Positions 1 to 7,873 of a DNA stretch of 40,224 nucleotides are shown one piece after another (within the stretch, counting starts at the first letter, position 1; the number at the start of each line of letters is the position of its first letter). Below the pieces are notes generated by a model. It was not told where the DNA came from and did no database searches. It saw nothing but the letters and a program-made list of their open reading frames with translations. Source of the stretch: Yinghuangia elevatio (lineage in GTDB: Bacteria; Actinomycetota; Actinomycetes; Streptomycetales; Streptomycetaceae); contig NZ_JBEZFP010000087.1 in assembly GCF_040649515.1 (NCBI RefSeq), positions 1 through 40,224 on the forward strand. The letters run 5' to 3'. Made by a program: the position numbers and the translations under genes.

Positions 1-347
1 GTCGATCACGGAGACATACCGACACCTTCCGGCGGCCTCCGGCCGCGTGGGGGCGCGGCACCGACGCAGACGGACCGGGCCCGTGGGTCTGGGGCACGGA
101 CGCGGGCTGAACCGGTCCTCGGGTTATGGGTCCGGGGCTGGGGTCGGTCGGGTCGCTTTTGCCTTGCCACCGTGGTGGACACGGTGAAGGCGCGCTGGGG
201 CGGTGGAGGTCCGCGGGGCGCCGGCCGATCTGGCGGCTTGGATGGCGGTCCGGCGCCGGGCAGAGCGTTGCGGGCGTCGACGGGAACACTTCGAGCTGGG
301 GCCTTGGCCCCGACCCGGCGGACTGGCTGTTCAGCTGGGCGTGGGCC
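1..347. other. Non-coding left edge
   Basis: I find no supportable gene here; the open frames are shadows in GC-rich DNA. The flavoprotein gene converges on this stretch from the right. Two inverted repeats lie downstream of its stop: GGGGCC-TT-GGCCCC at 298-311 and a 7-bp stem CACCGTG/CACGGTG with a 5-nt loop at 168-186. Either could help end transcription, but neither is followed by a T-rich run on the relevant strand. Confidence 0.5.
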
Positions 348-1007
348 CTACTCGTAGCGGTACTTCAGCGAGTCGGCCTCGGCCCGCTCGATGTCGGTGA
401 TCGTGAGCTCCGGTATCCGCAGCTGGGCCAGGGTTACTTCGGCCGAGGTCGGCTGGGCGTCCTCGGGCAGCCACTGCTCGGGCTTCCATGCTCCGCTGCG
501 CAGGAGGGACTTGGGGCAGTGGGGGTAGACCTCGTCGATGCCCAGCACCAGCGCACTGGCCGGCGGCTTGCCCACGGCGGTCAGCTGCGACAGCAGCTCC
601 GGGCGGGTGGAGACGCAGGCCCGACCGTTCACCCGGAGCGTTGTGGTGCGGCCCGGGATGACGAACAGCAGTCCGGCCCGTCCGGTGGCTATGACGTTCT
701 GCAGGGTGTCCAGACGCTTGTTGCCGGTCGCGTCCGGTATCGCCACGGTCCGTGAGTCCAGCACGGCGACGAACCCCGGGGGGCCGCCGCGCGGGGAGAC
801 GTCGCAGTTGCCTTCGGCGTCCGTGCTGGCGACCAGGACAAGTGCCGAGCATGCGATCAACCGCCGTGTCTGGTCGGTGAGTTCGGCCATCTGCTTGCGC
901 ACGGCCGCGGCACTGGGGAGTTCGTAGACCCGGCGCAGCGTCTCCTGGTCGGACACGGCGTCGAGGCGGAGCGAGTCGAATGCGCTGCCGGCGAGGGAGG
1001 TCGTCAT
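348..1007 (-). CDS. PPOX-type FMN-dependent flavoprotein (pyridoxamine 5'-phosphate oxidase-like)
   Basis: A 219-aa protein of the split-barrel pyridoxamine-phosphate-oxidase-like superfamily. It resembles the actinobacterial group of FMN- or F420-binding proteins related to M. smegmatis MSMEG_1061. The run DVSPRGGPPGFVAVLD, the following IPDATGNKRLDTLQN segment and the later LRVNGRA strand are the family signatures for flavin phosphate binding. A C-terminal stretch with YPHCPKSLLRS is also typical. I chose the ATG at 1007 because translation further upstream gives basic, non-homologous sequence. The natural substrate of this subgroup is unknown, so an enzyme role in pyridoxal-phosphate synthesis should not be assumed. 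The gene is divergent from the methyltransferase gene and shares a 281-bp promoter region with it. Confidence 0.85.
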   Translation of the reverse strand: MTTSLAGSAFDSLRLDAVSDQETLRRVYELPSAAAVRKQMAELTDQTRRLIACSALVLVASTDAEGNCDVSPRGGPPGFVAVLDSRTVAIPDATGNKRLDTLQNVIATGRAGLLFVIPGRTTTLRVNGRACVSTRPELLSQLTAVGKPPASALVLGIDEVYPHCPKSLLRSGAWKPEQWLPEDAQPTSAEVTLAQLRIPELTITDIERAEADSLKYRYE

Positions 1008-1150
1008 GGAACCGACCCTAACGGGCTGTCGATCTTGTGGTCGGTGGCACGCAGGGCGGCTACTTGCTGGTTGCCTGGGAGATACAGGTGTGCGAGTGTC
1101 GTGGTCTCTCGGAAGGGACTGGTCATGACGTTCGCCATGGTTCTCGGTGA

Positions 1151-1219
1151 CTCCCGCCCCCGCGCTTCGATGCGGGAGCGGTAGGCCGAGTACGACGCAT
1201 CGGTCTGTGCCACGGCACA
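1151..1219. promoter_or_regulatory. Inverted repeats in a divergent promoter region
   Basis: The intergenic region between the flavoprotein and methyltransferase genes holds a perfect stem CTCCCGC/GCGGGAG (1151-1157 with 1172-1178) and a 14-bp inverted repeat TGTGCC-AC-GGCACA (1206-1219). The second lies 70 bp upstream of the methyltransferase start and has the form of a dimeric repressor site. No regulator is encoded next to it, so its role is inference only. Confidence 0.3.
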
Positions 1220-1288
1220 GGCCACGGAGGCCGCTCCTCGTCGAAGTGCTCTTCGTGCCCTTGCACGTTCGATCACGAGGAGTACACC

Positions 1289-2401
1289 GTGTCCACGATC
1301 TGCTGGACCGAAGCCGGGACTTCCTGCACCGCAGGCTGGCATTCCGAGAACGCGGCACCGCCGCCGCTACGGGTCGTCGTGGCGGACGACAGTACGAAAG
1401 CCGACACCGCGTACCGGCTTGCCTGCGAGGGCACGGCTCTTTTGTGGCGCGGCGATTTTCACAACGCGCGCCAGCTGATGCAGGCCATGGCCCGGCGCAT
1501 CGACCGCAAGGCTCCTCGCGGCGGTGGCAGCCCGGCGGAATCCTTTCATCTGCACCGCCGGGCCCGTCGGCACCGGGCGCGGGTGCTGGGGCGGCTCCTG
1601 GTGCGGCTGGACGTCGGTCACGGTCTGGATCTGCGGCGCGCCCCCGACGTGCGGGAAGCGTGCGCCGAGGCGTACGGTCCGCCGTCCGGGCCGACGGCCG
1701 TCTCGTTGACCGAGCTGCTCGGTGTCATCGGGGCCCACGAGTGGCGGCGACGCGGCGTGGAGGTCCCGGCGCTCGGCGCACGGGTGCATCCGCACTATGG
1801 AGTGTTCTCGCCGGTGCGCGGGGAGTACGTGGACCTGGTCGCACAGGCGCCGCTTCCCGGCGGCGCTGTCGCCTTCGACCTGGGCACCGGGACCGGGGTG
1901 TTGGCCGCCGTCCTGGCGAAGCGGGGCATGGCGCGTGTTGTGGCGACCGACATCAGCGCGCGTGCGCTGGCCTGCGCACGGGAGAACGTACGCCGCCTGG
2001 GCTTCGCGGACCGCATCGACGTGGCGGATCCCGGACTCTTCCCGGCGGGACGCGCGAACCTCGTCGTCTGCAACCCGCCTTGGCTGCCCGGGAGGCCGAA
2101 CTCCACGGTGGAGCAGGGCGTCTACGACGCCGACGGGGTGATGCTGCGGAGCTTCCTGACCGGGCTCGCCGTACACCTCGAACCGGGCGGGGAGGGCTGG
2201 TTGGTGCTGTCGGACCTGGCCGAACACCTCGGGCTGCGCAGCCGTGCCGATCTGTTGGCCCTCATCGAGGCGGCGGGCCTGGAGGTGGTGGGGCGGCTCG
2301 ACACGGCTCCCCGGCATCCGCGGGCGCGGGACGCCGCGGACCCGCTTCACGCCGCCAGGGCCCGCGAGACGACTTCCCTGTGGCGTCTGGCGGTGCGCTG
2401 A
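1289..2401 (+). CDS. Class I SAM-dependent methyltransferase (HemK/PrmC-like NPPW motif)
   Basis: A 370-aa protein. The C-terminal half has a Rossmann methyltransferase fold: motif I FDLGTGTGVLA near residues 196-206, the acidic end of strand 2 (VVATDIS, about 218-223) and the catalytic-type motif CNPPW at 261-265. NPP(Y/W) motifs are found in enzymes that methylate a planar amide or exocyclic amino nitrogen, such as PrmC/HemK glutamine methyltransferases and N6-adenine or rRNA guanine enzymes. The N-terminal 160 residues form a basic region (AYRLACEGTALLWRGDF) that may bind substrate. The GTG start is supported by GAGGAG about 7 nt upstream. Its stop is 2 bp from the stop of convergent ureD, so no separate terminator fits between them. 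The substrate is unknown. Confidence 0.75.
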   Translation: MSTICWTEAGTSCTAGWHSENAAPPPLRVVVADDSTKADTAYRLACEGTALLWRGDFHNARQLMQAMARRIDRKAPRGGGSPAESFHLHRRARRHRARVLGRLLVRLDVGHGLDLRRAPDVREACAEAYGPPSGPTAVSLTELLGVIGAHEWRRRGVEVPALGARVHPHYGVFSPVRGEYVDLVAQAPLPGGAVAFDLGTGTGVLAAVLAKRGMARVVATDISARALACARENVRRLGFADRIDVADPGLFPAGRANLVVCNPPWLPGRPNSTVEQGVYDADGVMLRSFLTGLAVHLEPGGEGWLVLSDLAEHLGLRSRADLLALIEAAGLEVVGRLDTAPRHPRARDAADPLHAARARETTSLWRLAVR

Positions 2402-2403
2402 GG

Positions 2404-3336
2404 TCAGGGCTTGCGCAGGTCGGGGGCCGGACCGTCGGTCAGCAGGCGCCGGACCGAGGACCAGGCGGCATGCTGCGCCTCCGCGATCCTCGGCGGGCTG
2501 TCGCCGAGGATCCGGATCCATGCCCCGCAGTCGTGCGGCAGGATGCTGACGCCGTAAGGGAGTTCCAGGAACGCCAGTGCCGCGTGCAGGGCGTCGGCGA
2601 TCTCCTTGGGTGCACGGTCGGTCACCACGAACAGCGAGGACACGTGGTCGTGCCCGGCCTGTACCGCCGGCCCCGCGGCCGCGCCGGCCTCCAGGCGGAG
2701 GGTGTCGACGGCCAGGAGCGTGCCGTCCGGGCGGCGGAACTCCAGGTCGGTGGCCAGGTGGTGGTACGCGTGCCGCTCGTCCCGGGCCAGGCGGCCCGCG
2801 GCGACGGTCTCCCCGACCACCGCGGTCGCGCCGGGAGCCACCGTCACCGAAGTGTGCTGGTAGAAGCGCGCCCGCGCGAAGGGGATCAGCGGGTCGGGCA
2901 GGTACTCGACGTAGGAGCCGGGTTCCGCGGTGAGTCGGACCAGTTGCGTCGCGTAGTCGTGCTCCATTCCGTAGACCTTGGTCGCGGCCTGCGTGGTGAC
3001 GTGCACACGGGTGTCCGGTCCGCAGCGCACGTCCATGCGGTAGCGGTCGGCCTGGGCGATGCCGCCGCCGGTGGCCATGACGTACACGAACGCCATGTCC
3101 GGCAGGTGCGGATCGACGTACAGCGGGCGCATCAGTTGCAGGGGCGACTTCTGGTAGCGGCCCACCAACTCGGTCCGCCCCGCCTGGTGTTCGAAGGCGA
3201 GGTCGAGGATGCCCACCTTGGCCGGCGAACCGGAGGGGAGCGTGTCGGGCGGCCCGGCGAGCGCGGCGAGCCGCGGGGGCACGCGTGCGGGCTCGTAGTA
3301 CTCGGGGCTCAGCCGGTCCACGGTGGGGGAGGGCAT
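2404..3336 (-). CDS. ureD: Urease accessory protein UreD (UreH)
   Basis: A 310-aa UreD/UreH protein, the scaffold that binds apo-urease and recruits UreF and UreG for insertion of nickel into the active site. Family features include the segment LMRPLYVDP, the glycine-rich VMATGGGIAQADRYRMDVRC, the TTQAATKVYGM stretch and EYLPDPLIPF. It is the last gene of the urease operon: its ATG overlaps the ureG stop as TGATG, indicating coupled translation. The length is slightly above that of many UreD proteins. The C-terminal stop lies 2 bp from the convergent methyltransferase stop, so read-through and antisense overlap with that gene are possible. Confidence 0.93.
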   Translation of the reverse strand: MPSPTVDRLSPEYYEPARVPPRLAALAGPPDTLPSGSPAKVGILDLAFEHQAGRTELVGRYQKSPLQLMRPLYVDPHLPDMAFVYVMATGGGIAQADRYRMDVRCGPDTRVHVTTQAATKVYGMEHDYATQLVRLTAEPGSYVEYLPDPLIPFARARFYQHTSVTVAPGATAVVGETVAAGRLARDERHAYHHLATDLEFRRPDGTLLAVDTLRLEAGAAAGPAVQAGHDHVSSLFVVTDRAPKEIADALHAALAFLELPYGVSILPHDCGAWIRILGDSPPRIAEAQHAAWSSVRRLLTDGPAPDLRKP

Positions 3337-3956
3337 CAGCGCAGGACCTTGCGGCGGGTCCCGAGGAAGTCGGCGATCTCGGCCAGGCCGTGTCCGGTGA
3401 GGCAGTCGGTGAGCGCGACCGGGCGGCCCTCGCGTACGCGGTGCGCGTCGGACTCCATGACGCCCAGGTCGCAGCGCACGTACTTGGCGATGTCGATCTT
3501 GTTGATGACCAGCAGGTCGGACTCGGTGATGCCGGGGCCGCGCTTGCGCGGGATCTTCTCGCCCTCGGACGTGTCGACCACGAACACGAACATGTCGACC
3601 AGGGCCGGGCTGAAGGTCAGGGTGAGGTTGTCGCCGCCGCTCTCGTACAACAGCGTGTCGACGTCCGGGAACTGCTCCAGCATCTCGGCGCCCGCGGCGA
3701 GGTTCATGGTGGGGTCGTCGCGTACCGCGGTGTGCGGGCAGGCGCCGGTCTCGACGCCGACGACGCGCTCGGGGGCGAGGACGCCGTCGAGGGTGCGCCG
3801 CACGTGCTGGGCGTCCTCCTGGGTGTAGATGTCGTTGGTGATGACGGCGGGCCGGTGCCCGCGTTCGATCAGGATCGGCACGAGCGCCTCGATGAGCGCG
3901 GTCTTGCCGGAACCGACCGGCCCGCCGATACCGACGCGCAGCACGTTGTCGTCCAT
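3336..3956 (-). CDS. ureG: Urease accessory GTPase UreG
   Basis: A 206-aa SIMIBI-class GTPase that powers nickel delivery to urease in complex with UreF and UreD. Visible motifs are the P-loop GGPVGSGKT (11-19), the CPH nickel-binding motif (73-75), ESGGDN (105-110) and the guanine-specificity motif NKID (152-155). The protein has no N-terminal histidine-rich extension, which some UreG proteins carry, so it adds no nickel store of its own. The start is preceded by GGAGGAG at ideal spacing. It lies 27 bp after ureF and overlaps ureD by one base (TGATG). Recognition of the family is certain. Confidence 0.97.
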   Translation of the reverse strand: MDDNVLRVGIGGPVGSGKTALIEALVPILIERGHRPAVITNDIYTQEDAQHVRRTLDGVLAPERVVGVETGACPHTAVRDDPTMNLAAGAEMLEQFPDVDTLLYESGGDNLTLTFSPALVDMFVFVVDTSEGEKIPRKRGPGITESDLLVINKIDIAKYVRCDLGVMESDAHRVREGRPVALTDCLTGHGLAEIADFLGTRRKVLR

Positions 3957-3983
3957 GGTTCTCCTCCGAAGGTTGCGGGTGGT

Positions 3984-4715
3984 TCAGGTGGCGAACAGGC
4001 GGGCCTCGGCCCGCTCGTGGCGTCCGGACATGACGTCGGCGGCGAAGGTGTGCCCGCCCAGGTCGGCGAGGTCGCGGCGGAGCGCGGCGCGGCCGACCTC
4101 CTCGATGACCTCGGCCGCGCCGCGCAGCAGCACCTGGGCGCGGCGGTGGTCGGTCAGCCGCAGCCGCAGCGCGGCCCCGGCGAAGCTCGCGCAGAACGCG
4201 AACAGGTCCGCTGCGACGGCCTGTTCCACCGGGACGTCGGTGGCGGCGTACACGACGCCCGCGGCGACTGCCTGGGTGCCCGGGGACTCGCGCCGGGCGA
4301 CCAGGGCCGCATACTCGACGATGCCGGGCCGGGCGAAGACCTCGGCGGCCAGGTCGACGAGTTGCCTGCCGGTACGCGTGGCCGCGAGCCGCATGCCGCG
4401 GTTCAGCTTGGACGCGTACAGGCGTTCGTCGACCGCACGCACTCGCGGCCAGTCGGCCGCGCTCGCCGCCCGGTGCGCGAGCGCCAGCGCGGTGGCGTCG
4501 CCGGGGCCGACACCGTGCCGCAGAACGTCGGCGAGCAGGTCGGCGAGCGTGTCGGGGGTGACCGCGCGGGCCTGGGCAAAGCCCTCCAGGCTGTGCGAGA
4601 GCGTGTAGAAGCCGCTGGGGAACGCGGAGTCGGTCAGTTGGAGTTGGACCAGGAGGGGACCGAGGGGCGTGGCCCCCGGTCCCGGTCCGTACGTCGTGTC
4701 GGCGTCCTGGTACAC
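3984..4715 (-). CDS. ureF: Urease accessory protein UreF
   Basis: A 243-aa mostly alpha-helical protein that bridges UreD and UreG and acts on the UreG GTPase during urease maturation. Family marks are the N-terminal LLVQLQLTDSAFPSGFYTLS with the conserved FPSG and YTLSHSLE elements, the RMLRLAATRTGRQL-like helix (here NRGMRLAATRTGRQL) and the C-terminal LRLTDH segment. I placed the start at the GTG six bases after the ureC stop; further upstream the frame runs antiparallel through ureC codons and is not protein-like. The upstream Shine-Dalgarno is weak, so translation probably depends on ribosomes finishing ureC. Confidence 0.92.
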   Translation of the reverse strand: MYQDADTTYGPGPGATPLGPLLVQLQLTDSAFPSGFYTLSHSLEGFAQARAVTPDTLADLLADVLRHGVGPGDATALALAHRAASAADWPRVRAVDERLYASKLNRGMRLAATRTGRQLVDLAAEVFARPGIVEYAALVARRESPGTQAVAAGVVYAATDVPVEQAVAADLFAFCASFAGAALRLRLTDHRRAQVLLRGAAEVIEEVGRAALRRDLADLGGHTFAADVMSGRHERAEARLFAT

Positions 4716-4720
4716 GCGGC

Positions 4721-6445
4721 TCAGGCCAGGAAGAACAGTTGGTTGAGCGGGAGCGAGCGGGCGGGTGCGATGGTGGCCACCTCGCCGTCCAGGGTCACCT
4801 TGTACGTCTCCGGGTCGACCTCGACGTGCGGGAGCGCGTCGTTGCGGACCATGTCGCGCTTGCCGACGGTGCGGGTGCGCGAGACCGGCAGCACCCGGCG
4901 CTTCAGGTCCAGCTTGGCGGGTACGCCGTTGGCGATCCCGGCCTGCGACATGAAGGTGACGTGCGTGCTCTGCATCGCGCGGCCGAGCTGGGCGAACATC
5001 GGGCGGTAGTAGACCGGTTGCGGGGTGGGCAGGGAGGCGTTCGGGTCGCCCATCTGGGCCCACGAGATCAGCCCGCCCTTGATCACCATCTTGGGCTTGG
5101 CGCCGAAGGAGTTGATCGGCCACAGCACGATGTCGGCGAGCTTGCCCGCCTCGATGGAGCCGATGTGGTCGCTCGCCCCGCAGGCGATGGCCGGGTTGAT
5201 GGTGAGCTTCGCGAGGTAGCGCAACACCCGCGCGTTGTCGTTGCGTTCGCTGTCCTCGGCGAGTTTGCCGCGCTGGTCCTTGCAGTGGTGCGCGGTCTGG
5301 AACGCGCGCGTCACCGACTCGCCGATGCGGCCCATGGCCTGCGAGTCGGAGGAGAAGATGCTGATCACCCCGAGGTCGTGCAAGACGGTCTCGGCGGCGA
5401 TCGTCTCGGCGCGCACCCGGCTGTCCGCGAACGAGACATCCTCGGGGATGTCGTGGGACAGATGGTGGCACACCATCACCATGTCGAGGAGTTCGTCGAC
5501 GGAGTTGACGGTGTACGGCAGCGTCGGGTTCGTGGACGAGGGCAGGATGTTCGGCTCGCCCGCGACCCGGATGATGTCCGGTGCGTGCCCGCCGCCGGCG
5601 CCCTCGCTGTGGAAGGTGTGGATCGTACGACCGCCGATCGCGGCCCGGGTGTCCTCGAAGAAGCCGCCCTCGTTGAGGGTGTCGGTGTGGATCGAGACCT
5701 GGATGTCGTACTCGTCCGCGACCGCCAGCGCGTTGTCGATCACGGCGGGCGTCGAGCCCCAGTCCTCGTGGACCTTCAGCCCGCAGGCCCCGGCCTCGAC
5801 CTGCTCGGTGAGCGCACCGGGCAGGCTGCCGTTGCCCTTGCCCATGATGCCGATGTTGACCGGCATGTCCTCGACGGCCTGGAGCAGGAGCCCGAGGTTG
5901 TACGGGCCGGGCGTGCAGGTCGTGCCGTTGGTGCCGTCGCTGGGACCGGTGCCGCCGCCGATGAGGGTGGTGATGCCGTTGCTCAGCGCCTGCTGGGCCT
6001 GCTGCGGCGAGATCAGGTGGACGTGGGTGTCGATGGCTCCGGCGGTGGCGATCAGGTGCTCGCCGGAGATGGCCTCGGTGCCGGGGCCGACGACGAGGCG
6101 CGGGTCGACGCCGTTCTGGGTCTGCGGGTTGCCGGACTTGCCGATGCCGACGATGAAGCCGTTCTTGATGCCGATGTCGCACTTGACGACGCCGACCACC
6201 GCGTCGAGCACGACGACGTTGGTGATGACGGTGTCCAGGGCGCCCTGCGCGCAGGTGGCCTGCGGGTCGGCGGCCATGCCGTCGCGCATGGTCTTGCCGC
6301 CGCCGTACACGACCTCTTCGCCGTAGAAGCCCTCGTTGAAGTCCTTCTCGACCTCGACGACGAGATTGGTGTCGGCGAGGTGGAACCGGTCGCCGACGGT
6401 GGGGCCGAACATGTCGGTGTACTGCTTGCGGGGGATGACGGGCAT
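4721..6445 (-). CDS. ureC: Urease subunit alpha (UreC), catalytic subunit
   Basis: A 574-aa catalytic subunit that hydrolyses urea to ammonia and carbamate at a di-nickel centre. All metal and catalytic residues are visible with a constant offset of +7 from Klebsiella aerogenes UreC: H141 and H143 (DTHVH), carbamylated-type lysine K224 (GLKVHEDWG), H253, H279 (HTFHSEGAGGG), the mobile-flap C326-H327 (MVCHHL) and D367 (SSDSQAMGR). The family length is about 570 residues, so it is intact. A local divergence is VDELLDM before the flap, where many ureases have DEHLDM. The ATG overlaps the ureB stop (TGATG). Upstream extension of the frame is antisense to ureB and was discarded. Confidence 0.98.
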   Translation of the reverse strand: MPVIPRKQYTDMFGPTVGDRFHLADTNLVVEVEKDFNEGFYGEEVVYGGGKTMRDGMAADPQATCAQGALDTVITNVVVLDAVVGVVKCDIGIKNGFIVGIGKSGNPQTQNGVDPRLVVGPGTEAISGEHLIATAGAIDTHVHLISPQQAQQALSNGITTLIGGGTGPSDGTNGTTCTPGPYNLGLLLQAVEDMPVNIGIMGKGNGSLPGALTEQVEAGACGLKVHEDWGSTPAVIDNALAVADEYDIQVSIHTDTLNEGGFFEDTRAAIGGRTIHTFHSEGAGGGHAPDIIRVAGEPNILPSSTNPTLPYTVNSVDELLDMVMVCHHLSHDIPEDVSFADSRVRAETIAAETVLHDLGVISIFSSDSQAMGRIGESVTRAFQTAHHCKDQRGKLAEDSERNDNARVLRYLAKLTINPAIACGASDHIGSIEAGKLADIVLWPINSFGAKPKMVIKGGLISWAQMGDPNASLPTPQPVYYRPMFAQLGRAMQSTHVTFMSQAGIANGVPAKLDLKRRVLPVSRTRTVGKRDMVRNDALPHVEVDPETYKVTLDGEVATIAPARSLPLNQLFFLA

Positions 6446-7026
6446 CAGCGCGCACCCTTCTTGGCGGACTTGGCTGCGGACTTCTTGGGTGCGGGCTTGG
6501 GTGCGGTCTTCTTGGCCGCGCTCTTCTTGGCCGTGGCCTTGGCGGTCACGGCTTTGGTGGCGGGGGCCTTCTTGGCGGCGGTCTTCGTGGCGGACGTCTT
6601 GGCGGTCGCCTTCTTCGCGGGGACGGTGGGCGGCTCGGGGTCGGGGACCGTGGCCGTGGCGCCGGCGAAGCCGCGTTCCACCGCCCTGCGGGCGGCCTCC
6701 GCGCGGGCCGCCCGTGAGACGACGCTGCCGTTGAGCAGCCCGCTGAACCCGACCAGGCGGCGCGTACCGCCGAACTCGCACAGCTCGACCTCGCGGGTCC
6801 CGCCCGGCTCGAAGCGCACCGAGGTGCCCGCCGCGATGTTCAAGCGCATCCCGACGGTCGCCGAACGGTCGAACGACAGCGCCGAGTTGACCTCGAAGAA
6901 GTGGTAGTGCGAGCCCACCTGGACGGCCCGGTCCCCGGTGTTGTCCACCGAGACGGTCAGGGTGCGGCGGCCGGCGTTCAGCTCGATCGGGTCGTCGCCG
7001 TAGATGTACTGCTGTCGAAACACCAT
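6445..7026 (-). CDS. ureB: Urease subunit beta (UreB) with a lysine/alanine-rich histone-like tail
   Basis: A 193-aa protein. Residues 1-103 are a normal UreB: GDDPIELNAGR, the VGSHYHFFEVN core, MRLNIAAGTSVRFEPG and GFSGLLNGSV. UreB normally ends near residue 100-110. Here a basic helix-like linker (RAARAEAARRAVERGF) follows, then residues 136-193 hold 18 lysines among Ala, Thr, Ser and Pro, in AAKKA/ATKA-style repeats like the tails of histone H1 and actinobacterial HupS. The tail shares the strand, frame and G/C-rich third positions of the core, so it is not a frameshift artefact. The start ATG at 7026 has AGGAG overlapping the TAG stop of the preceding chelatase gene, so the two are translationally coupled. 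Confidence 0.95.
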   Translation of the reverse strand: MVFRQQYIYGDDPIELNAGRRTLTVSVDNTGDRAVQVGSHYHFFEVNSALSFDRSATVGMRLNIAAGTSVRFEPGGTREVELCEFGGTRRLVGFSGLLNGSVVSRAARAEAARRAVERGFAGATATVPDPEPPTVPAKKATAKTSATKTAAKKAPATKAVTAKATAKKSAAKKTAPKPAPKKSAAKSAKKGAR

Positions 7027-7039
7027 GGGATCCGGGCTC

Positions 7040-7870
7040 CTAGGAGACGGGGGAAACGGGGGCGGGCGCGGCGCGGTCGAGTCGGTGGGGGCGCGGGTGG
7101 GCGTGTGCGTGTGCGTGATCGTGGCTGTGTGCGTACGCGTCGGCGTGGCCGTGCGCATGCCCGTGCCCGTCACCGTGGCTGTGCGACGTCCCGTGGTGGT
7201 CGGCGGCCCGCAGCGCGGACCCGATGCCGTCGTCGCCGGCCGACCGCATGCGCCGCAGCGCGGCGTCGACGCGCGCCGCCAACACCCGGGCGGCCGCGGC
7301 CGGGGAGAGCAGCGGCTGCGCGTCGGGCAGCCCGGGCGCCACGAACGACGCCGCCAGTGCCGTTACCTGCGCGGCCCCGAGGGCGCGGCAGCGCTCGGCG
7401 CCGCGTTCCGGATCCGGGTCACCGCCCAGGAGGGCGACCTCGACGATCCGGTGCCTGCCGTACTGCCAGACCAGACGGGCGACGCGGAACAGTTCGGCGT
7501 CGTCGTACGCGTCCCCGGCCGGCGCGGCGACCAGCAGCCCGTGCTCGGCCGGCACCCGCGACGCGGCGGCCCGCAGCCACCCGGTCAGGTGCTCGGTGGT
7601 ACCGAACCCGTCGGCGAGCACGACCCGTTCGCGGCTCTCGCGAGGCAGCGCGAGCAGTGTGCGCGCGGTGTCCGCGACCATGCGGGGGTCGCGTCCCAGC
7701 GTCATCGGCACGACGCATACCGGCGAATCGGTGTCGCGGAGGAGGGCGCTCACGTGCTGGTGCAGTGCGCGTCCGCACGGGACCGCGGCCAGGCCCGCGC
7801 CGAAGGTGCCGGACAGTGCCGCACCGTCGGCGCTCTCGTGGCCGCCGACCGCCACGACCGCGACGTCCAC
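7040..7870 (-). CDS. CbiX/SirB-like chelatase with histidine-rich C-terminal tail, candidate nickel chaperone
   Basis: A 276-aa protein. Residues 1-215 look like the CbiX/SirB sirohydrochlorin chelatase family: VVAVGGHES near the N-terminus (the family has a metal-binding His in this strand), then VPMTLGRDPRMVADTA and a second half with a similar layout. Residues 225-262 contain 15 histidines alternating with Gly, Ala, Asp and Ser, a typical nickel/cobalt-binding tail. The gene sits inside the urease operon between ureA and ureB, three bases after ureA and coupled to ureB. The operon lacks ureE, whose product in some bacteria bears a similar His-rich tail. A role in nickel storage or delivery is inferred from position and composition; tetrapyrrole chelation is the alternative. 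Start: GTG at 7870. Confidence 0.8.
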   Translation of the reverse strand: MDVAVVAVGGHESADGAALSGTFGAGLAAVPCGRALHQHVSALLRDTDSPVCVVPMTLGRDPRMVADTARTLLALPRESRERVVLADGFGTTEHLTGWLRAAASRVPAEHGLLVAAPAGDAYDDAELFRVARLVWQYGRHRIVEVALLGGDPDPERGAERCRALGAAQVTALAASFVAPGLPDAQPLLSPAAAARVLAARVDAALRRMRSAGDDGIGSALRAADHHGTSHSHGDGHGHAHGHADAYAHSHDHAHAHAHPRPHRLDRAAPAPVSPVS

Positions 7871-7873
7871 GCG

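Noticed and set aside
1147..3828. Long plus-strand open frame of 893 codons
   Set aside because: It runs antisense to ureD and ureG and through the methyltransferase in another frame. The product is Arg/Gly/Pro-rich low-complexity sequence without motifs, as expected from the complement of GC-rich genes.
4739..6907. Plus-strand open frame of 722 codons opposite ureC
   Set aside because: It is the complement of ureC and ureB. The ureC frame carries every catalytic residue, while this one has only repetitive Val/Asp/Gly/Arg sequence.
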